A stretch of DNA of 64,000 nucleotides from Chengkuizengella axinellae (lineage in GTDB: Bacteria > Bacillota > Bacilli > Paenibacillales > KCTC-33759), in assembly GCF_030730905.1 (NCBI RefSeq), contig NZ_JAVAMP010000001.1, positions 496,001 through 560,000 on the forward strand, given 5' to 3'. Positions within the stretch are counted from its first letter, which is position 1. Each line of letters opens with the position of its first letter. Shown piece by piece: positions 35,575 through 44,407 of this stretch. Both the position numbers and the translations under genes were made by a program. The notes beneath the pieces are model-generated. The model was not told the DNA's origin. It worked only from the letters and a program-made list of their open reading frames with translations, and did no database searches.

Positions 35575-35603
35575 CTTTGAAAAAGGTAAAAATTTTTTCA
35601 AAG
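35575..35603 (+). promoter_or_regulatory. Inverted repeat upstream of the sugar ABC operon
   Basis: CTTTGAAAAA and TTTTTCAAAG, ten pairs, 160 bases before the permease gene. Could be an operator. The rest of 35336-35765 holds no gene. Confidence 0.35.
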
Positions 35604-35765
35604 TGGTCATTATTGGTGCTGATATTGTAAAGGCGGCCTTTATTATAATTTGTGTAAGCAGTCAATATGAAACTGGAAAACATCATGAGGAGGTTGAATC
35701 AAAGCGTAAGCGTCATTCATATGAAATGAAATAGGTTTTTTATCATAGTAAGGAGGTTGAAGCGA

Positions 35766-36650
35766 ATGAGTAGAAACAGTTTTAGAGAGACAGTAGTGGG
35801 GTACTTGTTTATTGGACCGTTAATGATAGGAATGATTTTATTTACTCTCATTCCTATCGCCGTCTCTTTGATATTAAGTTTTACAGATTGGAGTCTTGTT
35901 CAAGGGATCAAAGATATTACATTTGTTGGTTTCAAAAACTTCACGTATTTGTTCCAGGATCCAGTATTTATTAAATCTGTGAAAAATAATTTGATTTTTA
36001 TGCTCGTTGTTCCTATTACAATGGCAATTTCTGTTGTACTTGCTGTTTTACTGAATAGTAACGTATATATGAAAGGTTTATTTAAGGTGATTTTCTTTAT
36101 TCCTTATATATCAAGTGTGGTAGCAATTGCAATGGTTAGTCAGGTCATCTTTCATCCGTCTTATGGTCCCATTAACGAACTATTAAGAACGTTTGGTATT
36201 GAAAATCCTCCTTTGTGGTTGGCTGATCATGATTATGCTTTAATCACGTTAATGCTGATTACGATATGGATGGGAATTGGGTATAAATTGATTATTTATA
36301 TGGCGGGTCTTCAAAACATTCCACAAGAGCTTTATGAAGCGGCAGATATAGATGGTGCCTCCGGAATTACTAAATTTTTCAAGATCACCCTTCCATTATT
36401 GTCACCTACTAGCTTTTTCTTATTAATTACAGGGATCATAGCCTCGTTTAAAGTATTTGACATTATCGTAGTGCTGACTGAAGGTGGTCCATCGGATTCT
36501 ACGTCCGTTATGGTATTTTATTTGTACAAGCAAGCTTTTGTTAATATGAAAACTGGATTGGCTTCAGCATCTTCAATTGTTCTTGTTCTCATAGTGCTGG
36601 GTATCACATTGGTTCAGTTTCTAGCACAGAAGAAATGGGTCAATTATTAG
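35766..36650 (+). CDS. Sugar ABC transporter permease, UgpA/MalF type (294 aa)
   Basis: Six-helix permease with GYLFIGPLMIGMILFTLIPIAVSLILSFTDW at the start, and EAA loop ELYEAADIDGASGITKFFKITLPLLSP (about residues 193-219). It pairs with the MalG-type permease encoded 15 bases downstream and with the binding protein at 37607. The ATG at 35766 follows AAGGAGG. No ATPase gene is in the operon; as in other Firmicutes a shared MsmX-type ATPase encoded elsewhere probably energises it. Confidence 0.9.
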   Translation: MSRNSFRETVVGYLFIGPLMIGMILFTLIPIAVSLILSFTDWSLVQGIKDITFVGFKNFTYLFQDPVFIKSVKNNLIFMLVVPITMAISVVLAVLLNSNVYMKGLFKVIFFIPYISSVVAIAMVSQVIFHPSYGPINELLRTFGIENPPLWLADHDYALITLMLITIWMGIGYKLIIYMAGLQNIPQELYEAADIDGASGITKFFKITLPLLSPTSFFLLITGIIASFKVFDIIVVLTEGGPSDSTSVMVFYLYKQAFVNMKTGLASASSIVLVLIVLGITLVQFLAQKKWVNY

Positions 36651-36665
36651 GAGGGAGGTAGTGTT

Positions 36666-37496
36666 ATGCGTATTTTTAATTTACAAAAATTAATCATTAC
36701 TATATTCATGTTAGGTGTAGGTTTTTTGTTTTTATTTCCATTTTTTTGGATGGTTTCAGCTTCTCTCAAACCGGAAATAGAGGTATTTAATTTTCCGATA
36801 CAGTGGTTACCTAGTACATGGGAATTTGTATCTTACAACTATTCTCAGGTATGGATTGAAAATCCGTTCCTATTATATTATCGGAATTCTATCATCGTTA
36901 CAGTGGCTACAACGATCACTTCTGTCACAGTGTCATGTTTAGCTGCATATGGATTTTCGAAAATAAAATTCAAGGGCAGAGATTTTATTTTTCTTATACT
37001 ACTGGCTATTTATATGGTTCCACACCAGGCAACCTTAGTACCTCAATTTATTATGTTTAGATATATGAATTTATATGATACGTTGACTGGTTTGGTTATA
37101 TTGAACTCCTTTAGTGTACTTGGAACATTTTTGCTAAGGCAAGCATTTTTAGGAGTGAATAATGAATATTTAGAATCGGCAAGAATGGATGGAGCAGGTC
37201 ATTTTCGTATCTTTCTTTCTATTATGCTCCCTCTTGTAAGACCAGTGGTGGCTACTTATGCAATATTGAGATTTATTTGGACTTGGAATGACTATCAGAA
37301 TCCTTTTATTTTCCTAAGATCAGAACATTTATTTACTATACAGCTGGGTGTTCAATCTTTTGGAGATGAATTTGGAAAGTATTATGCCATCGCGATGGCT
37401 GGAGCGGTTTCTGCTATTCTACCCCTTTTAATTGTGTTTATTATCGGTCAGAAACATGTTATAGCAGGGATTTCATCAGGTGGAGTAAAAGGTTAA
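36666..37496 (+). CDS. Sugar ABC transporter permease, UgpE/MalG type (276 aa)
   Basis: Second membrane subunit. N-terminus VGFLFLFPFFWMVSASLKPEIEVFNFP is typical; the EAA loop is EYLESARMDGAGHFRIFLSIMLPLVRPVVATYAIL. The C-terminal GQKHVIAGISSGGVKG is the usual UgpE ending. It forms a heterodimeric pore with the upstream permease. Good AGGAGGGAGG binding site. Confidence 0.9.
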   Translation: MRIFNLQKLIITIFMLGVGFLFLFPFFWMVSASLKPEIEVFNFPIQWLPSTWEFVSYNYSQVWIENPFLLYYRNSIIVTVATTITSVTVSCLAAYGFSKIKFKGRDFIFLILLAIYMVPHQATLVPQFIMFRYMNLYDTLTGLVILNSFSVLGTFLLRQAFLGVNNEYLESARMDGAGHFRIFLSIMLPLVRPVVATYAILRFIWTWNDYQNPFIFLRSEHLFTIQLGVQSFGDEFGKYYAIAMAGAVSAILPLLIVFIIGQKHVIAGISSGGVKG

Positions 37497-37606
37497 AAAA
37501 TAGTATAAATATTTTCGAATAAGACAAAAAAGAACATTATGTTAAAATTGATAGTCTATGTATAATAAATTTGTAAACTCACAAAAATTATAGGGGATGT
37601 GGTACA

Positions 37607-38956
37607 ATGAAAAAAATTAGTTTGATGATATTTGTCCTTATCGTTTTTGCTACAATGTTATCAGCATGTGGTGGTGATAGTGTGAGCAATAATAGTGAAT
37701 CTACTAGTTCCAATAATTCAGATTCAGGACAAAGCAATGCATCCAATGAAACGGAAACGGTTACATTGGAGTTGTATACTTGGTTAAAGGAACATGAAGA
37801 GCATTGGACAGTATTGTTGGAAGAATTCAACAAAGAGTACCCACACATAAAAATAAATCTAAATAATGATTGGGGTACATCAGAACTAGTGAAGGTAGAT
37901 CTGGCAGCGGCCTCCCAACAACCAATGGATATTATCACATTACCGAATTCCGAAAGTTATTCACAGCGTCTCGACATGTTTTTACCCTTGGATGAATTTA
38001 TAAATGAAGAGGGTATGAATTACGATGAAGAATATAAAGTTTCAACTAAGATTAACGATCAGTATTATGCTCTTCCTGGACGATTGCAAATCTGGTTTGT
38101 TCTTATGAATAAAGAGAAGCTTGATCAAGCTGGACTTGAAGTTCCGAAAGAATGGACATGGGATGAATTTATGGAATATGCCAAAGTATTGACTAGTGGA
38201 GAAGGCGCTGACAAAGAGTATGGAACCTTCTTTCATAAGTGGGTAAATTATTTTACAATGGCAAACCTTAATAATCCAATAAACAATATATTAGTTAATG
38301 ATGGTAAAGCTGCGATTGACACCGATCGTGTTAGAAAATCTTTAGAAATTACTTACCAATTGCAAAATGAAGATAAAACTGCACCTCCTTATGCAGAGAT
38401 TATCTCTCAAAAAATGAGTTATAGAAATTATTATTTCCAAGGGAAATCTTCAATTATGCCAATTGGATCGTTTATGATACAAGAAGCGGGCGGAACAGAA
38501 AAAACAGCCGCAACCTTCAAAAGTGCCTTTGCACCGTATCCTAAATTTTCAGAGGATGATGAGAATGGTTTAACGTATGGTGGTATTGATTATGTAGGAG
38601 TTGCAGCTAATTCTAAACATCCTAAAGAAGCTTATGAATTTATACGCTGGTATACGACAAAGGGCATGAGTATTGCAGGGAACTTGTCTTCTTGGAAAAA
38701 AGCAGATCTTGATCAGGAAATTGAAGGGATATTGGCAAATGCGACCCATCCTGAAATGGTTGATTTAGAATCACTTAAGTATGTGATGGACATTTCTATA
38801 CCAGCTAAAATTTCTCCAACACCTGAATATTACACGGAAGTAAATGAACGTTATATCTCAGAGGTGGAAAAATTCTTATTAAATAAACAGGATCTTGATA
38901 CAACGATAAAAAATGCAGAGAAGGCAGTTACAGACATCATTAATGCGAATCAATAA
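37607..38956 (+). CDS. Sugar-binding lipoprotein of ABC transporter (449 aa)
   Basis: Lipobox LSAC near residue 21 after a hydrophobic signal, then a Ser/Asn-rich linker. The family 1 solute-binding fold is seen in LELYTWLKEHEEHWTVLLEEFNKEYPHIKI and in the C-terminal KEAYEFIRWYTTKG. It captures a sugar or oligosaccharide outside the cell; no glycosidase neighbour reveals which. The gene follows the permeases after 110 bases, and the YesM/YesN two-component genes follow it. Confidence 0.9.
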   Translation: MKKISLMIFVLIVFATMLSACGGDSVSNNSESTSSNNSDSGQSNASNETETVTLELYTWLKEHEEHWTVLLEEFNKEYPHIKINLNNDWGTSELVKVDLAAASQQPMDIITLPNSESYSQRLDMFLPLDEFINEEGMNYDEEYKVSTKINDQYYALPGRLQIWFVLMNKEKLDQAGLEVPKEWTWDEFMEYAKVLTSGEGADKEYGTFFHKWVNYFTMANLNNPINNILVNDGKAAIDTDRVRKSLEITYQLQNEDKTAPPYAEIISQKMSYRNYYFQGKSSIMPIGSFMIQEAGGTEKTAATFKSAFAPYPKFSEDDENGLTYGGIDYVGVAANSKHPKEAYEFIRWYTTKGMSIAGNLSSWKKADLDQEIEGILANATHPEMVDLESLKYVMDISIPAKISPTPEYYTEVNERYISEVEKFLLNKQDLDTTIKNAEKAVTDIINANQ

Positions 38957-39034
38957 ATAGCAATGATTTAATCATGCTTTTGATGCAGGAATAGCGCTAA
39001 ATATATATAACAATTGTATACTTTATGATGAAAA

Positions 39035-39063
39035 ACCGTGAAGAGTTTTATTCTCTTCACGGT
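39035..39063 (+). terminator. Hairpin between binding protein and sensor kinase
   Basis: ACCGTGAAGAG and CTCTTCACGGT, eleven perfect pairs, seven-base loop. Only a weak T run, so partial termination is likely. Confidence 0.55.
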
Positions 39064-39091
39064 CAATCTGTTTTAGCGGGAAGTGATAGAA

Positions 39092-40858
39092 TTGTGGGCA
39101 AGGGTGCAGAAATTAACTCAAATATCTTTGCGTAAAAAAATTATCATTGCTATTATTACTTGCTTGATTGTTCCTTCTATTATCGCTATTGCAGTATCAA
39201 ATTACTTAACAAGAGATGCTATGCTTGATTTAGCAACGGAGACTGCACAAGATTCATTAGATAGAGCGGATATTTATGTGAATAATTATATTTCTTCCAT
39301 GGTTTATGTGATGAATAACATTCAATTTGATCCAAGTATAAGTAGCATTATGAAGACACTTGGACAGCAATCAAAAGACCCAGCGTTATTAGTTTTGGAA
39401 GGTCAAAAAATCACACAGAAGCTGCAGGCGCTAACCGCCGCTTATCAGAATATGTATATTACAGTTTTACTGCCAAATGATGCTTATTTCACCAGCTATC
39501 GTGAATTTGATTTCAATCCGATTGAGTTACGATCTGAACCATGGTTCTCCGATCTAGATCAATTAAGTATATACGATGTGCATTGGGTAGGTTTTCAAAA
39601 AAATTATATTGAGTCCACGAGACAAGAAAGTCCTTATTTGATCACACTTGCAAAGGTGTTGAAATCAGGCGGTAAGCCGTATGCTTATATAATATTAAGC
39701 GTGGAGGAACAATCTATTAGTGATATATTTAATGGATATTCTCAAATTGAAAAAATGATACTTATGGATTCGCAAGGGATTATTATTTCAAGCATAGACG
39801 ATACAGAGATTGGAAGTCAGTTTGAGTTTTTTAATGAATCGTCGAAGCTTTTAGAAATAGACAATAAGGAGTATTTATTACTAAATAAGCAGATATCGTT
39901 TGCAGATTGGAGTTTGAGCAGTCTTGTTTCCTATCAGAACACGATTGAAAGAATTCAAGCGATACAAAGATTTAATTATTTAGTACAGATTATTTTTGTT
40001 TTGATTTTTATTGTGCTTTTATTTTTAATTATGAATAGAATTATGAAACCTCTTTTAGGGTTAGAGAGAGTTGCTTCTAGGTTTGATCTTGATAATCTAC
40101 ATGAAAGGGTACAAATTCGTGGAAAAGATGAGATCGGACGGTTAGGGCAAGTATTTAATCAATTGTTAGATCATATACAGAATATGATTAAACAAATTAC
40201 TGAAGAGCAATCACGTAAGCGGGAAGTTGAGATAGAATTACTGCAAGCACAAATTAATCCTCATTTTTTGTTTAATCTTTTAAATTCGATTCGAATGAGA
40301 ATTCTTATGAATGGAGATAAGGAAAGTGCGGACATCATTTCCTCTCTATCCAAGTTACTTCGTATGACAATCACTAGAAATAATGAATTTCAATCTGTTC
40401 CTGTAGAAGTAGAAGTGGCTAGACATTATGTAAAGTTAATGAACGTGCGACATAATCATAAAATTCAATATCATGAGTTTGTAGATCCTAATGTGTTAAT
40501 GGAAACATTACCTAGATTTACAATTCAACCTTTCATTGAAAATGCTTTTATTCATGGATTAAAGCAGAAACATGGAGATATAACTTTATCGATTTGGAAG
40601 GATCAATCTTTCATGTATTTATCAGTCAAAGATAATGGAATGGGTATGAAGGAAGAGAGATTAGAAGATTTGCACAAATCATTCCAGAGAGGGCAGGATA
40701 AATCAGAGAGTCAGGTGAATGGGATAGGGTTAAAAAATGTATATGATCGCTTGCGAATCATATATGACTCTTCTTTTAGTTTAGACATATATAGCGATCC
40801 TGAGAGTGGTACTGAGATCAAGGTTCAAATCCCACTTGCAAAAAAAGGAGAGGTTTAA
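39092..40858 (+). CDS. YesM-type sensor histidine kinase (588 aa)
   Basis: Two transmembrane helices (near residues 15-40 and 290-315) frame an extracellular sensor of about 250 residues. A HAMP linker (LGLERVASRFDLDNLHERVQIRGKDEIGRLGQVFNQLL) follows, then the His_kinase domain with QINPHFLFNLLNSIRMRI, where the His is phosphorylated, and a HATPase with DNGMGM and GIGLKNVYDRL. It senses an extracellular signal, probably the sugar handled by the adjacent transporter. The TTG at 39092 is best placed after GGGAAG, though a nearby GTG is possible. Confidence 0.88.
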   Translation: MWARVQKLTQISLRKKIIIAIITCLIVPSIIAIAVSNYLTRDAMLDLATETAQDSLDRADIYVNNYISSMVYVMNNIQFDPSISSIMKTLGQQSKDPALLVLEGQKITQKLQALTAAYQNMYITVLLPNDAYFTSYREFDFNPIELRSEPWFSDLDQLSIYDVHWVGFQKNYIESTRQESPYLITLAKVLKSGGKPYAYIILSVEEQSISDIFNGYSQIEKMILMDSQGIIISSIDDTEIGSQFEFFNESSKLLEIDNKEYLLLNKQISFADWSLSSLVSYQNTIERIQAIQRFNYLVQIIFVLIFIVLLFLIMNRIMKPLLGLERVASRFDLDNLHERVQIRGKDEIGRLGQVFNQLLDHIQNMIKQITEEQSRKREVEIELLQAQINPHFLFNLLNSIRMRILMNGDKESADIISSLSKLLRMTITRNNEFQSVPVEVEVARHYVKLMNVRHNHKIQYHEFVDPNVLMETLPRFTIQPFIENAFIHGLKQKHGDITLSIWKDQSFMYLSVKDNGMGMKEERLEDLHKSFQRGQDKSESQVNGIGLKNVYDRLRIIYDSSFSLDIYSDPESGTEIKVQIPLAKKGEV

Positions 40859-40859
40859 C

Positions 40860-42443
40860 ATGTACAAAGTATTATTAGCAGATGATGACTTTCCTGTCAT
40901 TCAATATTTGATGCAAGAAATTCCATGGGGAGAATTGAATTTACATGTCATAGGGCATGCTGATGACGGATTAGAAGCTTACCATAAAGCAGAAGAAGAA
41001 TTACCAGATATTCTAATTACGGATATTGGAATGCCTGGAATGGATGGTCTAACACTCATTCGTAAATTAAAGCAGCTTAACCCAGATATGCACATAATTA
41101 TCATGTCCTGTCATGATGATTTCAAATACACTCGAGAGGCTTTAAAATTAAACGTACATGATTATGTACATAAAGAATCGATGGAATCTAAAGAAATTGA
41201 AGAAATTCTAAAAGTTATTATTAGTATGAAGAAAAGTCGACAAGATCAGCAATCACCTCAAGAACAGCAGATGAATAAGACGATTATGAAAGAAAAGCTT
41301 ATTGGTCAATTTTTATTATCTCCCATCTTTAATGAAGACAGATGGCAAACTGAATTTGCAAAGTTTGGTGTAGATATCTCGAGCAAGCTATATTTTCCAG
41401 TTGTCTGTTACATTAATCATTATGACAAACAATTAGGACGTTTTGATTCCGAAGAATTACTAATATACCCTATTATCAATGTCATTGAGGAAATCATTTT
41501 TAAAGAACAGAATGCACATTGCTTTCGTTTGGGAACAAAGGAACTGCTACTATTATTCACTGGTAAAGGAGTCAGCTATAGAACTCTAAAGGATATTCAA
41601 TCCGCAATGTATCAGTATTTAAAAGTCAGTGTTTCATTTGTTACAATCAGTTATCCATGCAGTAGTTTTACAATGCTTAGACAGAACATTAACTATGTAC
41701 TGGAAAAAACGCTGCAGCGTTTTTATTTATCTGATTCTGTTATCACAAGTATAGAGCAATTAAATAAACCGTTTGTGGATGAGGATGTCTTTAATTATTA
41801 CGCGGATTTTACAGATGAAATGGAAAAGGTACTTCATTTAGAATCAGAAGATTTACTGAAAGAGACGGTTTCTATGTGGTTCCGGCTTTTTCGAGAAAAG
41901 CGTTATCATCCTGAAAAGTTGAAAAGCTTCATCTTACAGTTTGTTATGGATCAATGTATTAAGAAAAGAGTCCCTAAACAACATGTTGGTTTGGACATAT
42001 CAAAGGAGCTTCACCAAATCATTCTATCCATGGATTCAATATATGAAATGGAGAGGTGGTTGGTTGATTATTGGGAATCACTTCTGAAGTCAATGCTAAC
42101 GACGTCTATTTTTTCTAAGCGGTCTGAAATATTAAAAGCTCAAAAATATGTTATGGCTAATCTTGAAACAAAAATATCTCTAGATGAGGTATCAAATTTG
42201 CTGCATTTGAATCCTGCTTATTTCAGCCGTTTATACAAGAAAGAAACGCAAGAAAGTTTTATTAAATATGTGATTCGAATGAAGATGGAAAAGGCGAAAG
42301 AGTGGTTGGAGACAACGGATAAAACTGTAGAGGAAGTTGCTTACAAGTTAGGTTACGATAATAAAAGCTATTTTAATAAGTGTTTTAAGTCCATTTTTAA
42401 CATGCCCCCCTCACAATTGCAGCAACTAAAAAGAAATGGTTGA
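40860..42443 (+). CDS. YesN-type response regulator with AraC domain (527 aa)
   Basis: A receiver domain starts MYKVLLADDDFPVIQYLMQEIPW; the phosphoacceptor is the Asp in DILITDIGMPGMDGL (about residue 55). A long linker region follows. The C-terminus is an AraC-type double helix-turn-helix: LDEVSNLLHLNPAYFSRLYKKETQ and VEEVAYKLGYDNKSYFNKCFKSIFNMPPSQ. It starts one base after the kinase stop, so the pair is translationally linked. It most likely activates the sugar transporter operon next to it. Confidence 0.88.
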   Translation: MYKVLLADDDFPVIQYLMQEIPWGELNLHVIGHADDGLEAYHKAEEELPDILITDIGMPGMDGLTLIRKLKQLNPDMHIIIMSCHDDFKYTREALKLNVHDYVHKESMESKEIEEILKVIISMKKSRQDQQSPQEQQMNKTIMKEKLIGQFLLSPIFNEDRWQTEFAKFGVDISSKLYFPVVCYINHYDKQLGRFDSEELLIYPIINVIEEIIFKEQNAHCFRLGTKELLLLFTGKGVSYRTLKDIQSAMYQYLKVSVSFVTISYPCSSFTMLRQNINYVLEKTLQRFYLSDSVITSIEQLNKPFVDEDVFNYYADFTDEMEKVLHLESEDLLKETVSMWFRLFREKRYHPEKLKSFILQFVMDQCIKKRVPKQHVGLDISKELHQIILSMDSIYEMERWLVDYWESLLKSMLTTSIFSKRSEILKAQKYVMANLETKISLDEVSNLLHLNPAYFSRLYKKETQESFIKYVIRMKMEKAKEWLETTDKTVEEVAYKLGYDNKSYFNKCFKSIFNMPPSQLQQLKRNG

Positions 42444-42461
42444 TATTCTGAAAAATTTTCC

Positions 42462-42491
42462 TTGACCTTTGTTAGAGCTAGGTGTTAATAT
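42462..42491 (+). promoter_or_regulatory. Promoter of the MFS leader
   Basis: TTGACC (42462-42467) and TAATAT (42486-42491) with an 18-base spacer and an extended -10 TGT. Transcription would start just upstream of the leader ORF. Confidence 0.6.
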
Positions 42492-42514
42492 GGTTAAGAA
42501 TGTTAATAAAAGGA

Positions 42515-42665
42515 GGTTACGTAATAATGAGATTATTGCTGGAACTTAATCAAAAAAAATACAACACCATATTACGTGACCTTGTCGGATAAGTAGTCTA
42601 GATTCATCATAACTATATTGTATTATCTTATGCAGGTCACGGGAGTTACTGTGAGCTGCTTTTAT
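42515..42665 (+). promoter_or_regulatory. Four-segment transcription attenuator of the MFS gene
   Basis: Segment 1 GGTTACGTAATA (42515-42526, overlapping the leader ribosome binding site) pairs with segment 2 TATTACGTGACC (42570-42581), 12 pairs with one G-U. Segment 2 CGTGACCT (42575-42582) pairs alternatively with segment 3 AGGTCACG (42634-42641), eight perfect pairs. Segment 3 GCAGGTCAC (42632-42640) pairs with segment 4 GTGAGCTGC (42651-42659), followed by TTTTATTTTAT, a terminator. Confidence 0.8.
42527..42592 (+). CDS. Leader peptide (21 aa) controlling the MFS gene
   Basis: An ORF starting MRLLLELNQKK and ending LRDLVG with a strong ribosome binding site (AAAGGAGG, ten-base spacer). 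Its last codons overlap segment 2 of a four-segment attenuator. A ribosome stalled within it would block segment 1:2 pairing and favour 2:3, preventing the terminator. Leader peptides with this geometry control tetracycline, macrolide and other resistance genes. Translation is predicted from sequence only. Confidence 0.7.
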   Translation: MRLLLELNQKKYNTILRDLVG

Positions 42666-42690
42666 TTTATATTGCAATGAAAACAATGAA

Positions 42691-42723
42691 GGCGTGCCAT
42701 AGTGATGGTGCGTCTATTTTTTT
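42691..42723 (+). terminator. Second terminator before the MFS gene
   Basis: GGCGTGCCAT and ATGGTGCGTC pair over ten positions including three G-U, loop AGTG, then TATTTTTTTA. Confidence 0.65.
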
Positions 42724-42881
42724 ATGGTCAATTTATTACGTTCTACAAGTTGAAAGGCCCCTTTTTTTACAAGAGGGATATAACAGCCTTATTTTACTGG
42801 ATAAGGTCATTAAACTTTCAGCATCATTTATCTGATTACTATTTTAGCGTTCCAACTTAGAATTAAATGAGGTGTTTTTAC

Positions 42882-44180
42882 ATGAAGTGGAGAGATTGGG
42901 ATCGGAATTTAAAAGTAAGGTTATATGGGGAAGCTGTCATTGGTATTTTGTTTTGGATGTTCTTTCCTTTTATGGCTATATATTTTACTGACATATTTGG
43001 TGAGTTTATAGCTGGTTTATTATTAGTGGTTTCACAGTGTATAAGTGTTATCGCGAATTTATTTGGAGGTTATTGTGCGGATAAATTCGGTAGAAAAAAA
43101 ATGATGGTGTATTCATATGTTGGTACATCTGCTTCATTTTTGATGTTTCTATTTGCTAACTCACCATGGTATGAATCACCTGTACTGACTTTTATATCAT
43201 TTTCATTGTTAGGGGTTTTTGGGGCTTTTTATTGGCCTGCAAGTCATGCTATGGTTGCAGATGTTGTGCCTGAAAAAGACCGTACACAAGTATTTGCTGT
43301 GTTTTACATTATGATTAATTTGTCGGTAGTTATAGGACCATTACTGGGTGGAATTTTCTTTTTTGATTATCGATTTGAATTACTGGTTGCTGCATTTATA
43401 ATAAGTGTCATATTTACAATTGTACTGCAACGATTTATTAGAGAAACAGCACCGAATGTTATTACGGGTAGTAATAAAGAGAGCAAAGAGGATAAGTGGT
43501 ATTCCTTCTTAATAGAGCAAGTTAAAAATTACAGTGTTATTATTACGGATAAAGCATTTTTTGTGTTTATACTTGCAGGAATTTTACTAGCACAAACCTT
43601 TATGCAAATGGATTTGCTCTTAGCTGTATATATATCTGAATCAGTACCGAGTCAAACTATATTTAATTTCAATAATTGGTCATTTGTTGCTTCGGGGGAA
43701 AAAGTGTTTAGTTGGATTATTGTTGAAAATGGATTGCTGGTTGTATTATTTACTCTTTATGCGACAAAAATATCTGAACGCTTCGAGGCACATAAAGTTT
43801 TTATTGTTAGTGCATTGACCTATGGAATCTCCATGATTTTCTTTGGACACACCTTGCAAATTTGGGGATTATTTTTAGCCATGTTTATATTTACAGTAGC
43901 AGAGCTTATGGCTGTTGGTATTCAAGAATCATTTGTAGCTAAATTAGCTCCAAAAGAAATGCTAGGTCAATATTATGCGGCTGCTAGTTTACGATTTACT
44001 ATTGGAAGAACAATTGCTCCAATGGCGATTCCGTTAACGGTTTGGTTTGGGTTTCGATGGACATTTATTATTATTGCCTTATTAGCTTTTGTAGGAGCAG
44101 GTTTATATTATGCAATGGCTGTTTTGATAAGAAGGAAAGAGAGTGTAAGTGAAGATTTAGGTAGAGACTCAGCTTTTTAA
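42882..44180 (+). CDS. MFS multidrug-type efflux transporter (432 aa)
   Basis: Twelve transmembrane helices. The helix 2-3 loop has GGYCADKFGRKKMMVYSYVG, the major facilitator motif, and helix 5 has VIGPLLGGIFFFDYRFEL, resembling the antiporter motif C of drug exporters. It probably expels a toxic compound with proton exchange. The ATG at 42882 follows GAGGTG. The leader peptide, alternative RNA structures and two terminators upstream strongly suggest drug-inducible expression, which in turn suggests a ribosome-targeting substrate (inference). Confidence 0.87.
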   Translation: MKWRDWDRNLKVRLYGEAVIGILFWMFFPFMAIYFTDIFGEFIAGLLLVVSQCISVIANLFGGYCADKFGRKKMMVYSYVGTSASFLMFLFANSPWYESPVLTFISFSLLGVFGAFYWPASHAMVADVVPEKDRTQVFAVFYIMINLSVVIGPLLGGIFFFDYRFELLVAAFIISVIFTIVLQRFIRETAPNVITGSNKESKEDKWYSFLIEQVKNYSVIITDKAFFVFILAGILLAQTFMQMDLLLAVYISESVPSQTIFNFNNWSFVASGEKVFSWIIVENGLLVVLFTLYATKISERFEAHKVFIVSALTYGISMIFFGHTLQIWGLFLAMFIFTVAELMAVGIQESFVAKLAPKEMLGQYYAAASLRFTIGRTIAPMAIPLTVWFGFRWTFIIIALLAFVGAGLYYAMAVLIRRKESVSEDLGRDSAF

Positions 44181-44233
44181 CCAGAGCTGAAAAAAAGGTT
44201 TACTTTATGATCAACTTGATTTGTTGAGTGATA

Positions 44234-44406
44234 AAAATAGAGGGAAATAATAGCCTTATTTCTTGATCTGGTAGGAATTTATTTAAAATAGAGAATCAAA
44301 GGGTCTTATATCACTAAATTTACTGATTTGATCTTAAAAGAAAGTGAATAAGACCCTCAAAGCTCTCTATTTTTGTTCAAAATCATCATTTAGTCTAAAT
44401 AAGACC
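44234..44406. repeat. Convergent-gene repeat family 1, copy B
   Basis: Starts with AAAATAGAGGGAAATAA and CCTTATT like copy A. The second part is a long palindrome: AAATAGAGA, AGGGTCTTAT and CACT (44285-44314) against AGTG, ATAAGACCCT and CTCTATTT (44343-44370). Located between the convergent MFS and protease genes. Confidence 0.7.
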
Positions 44407-44407
44407 A

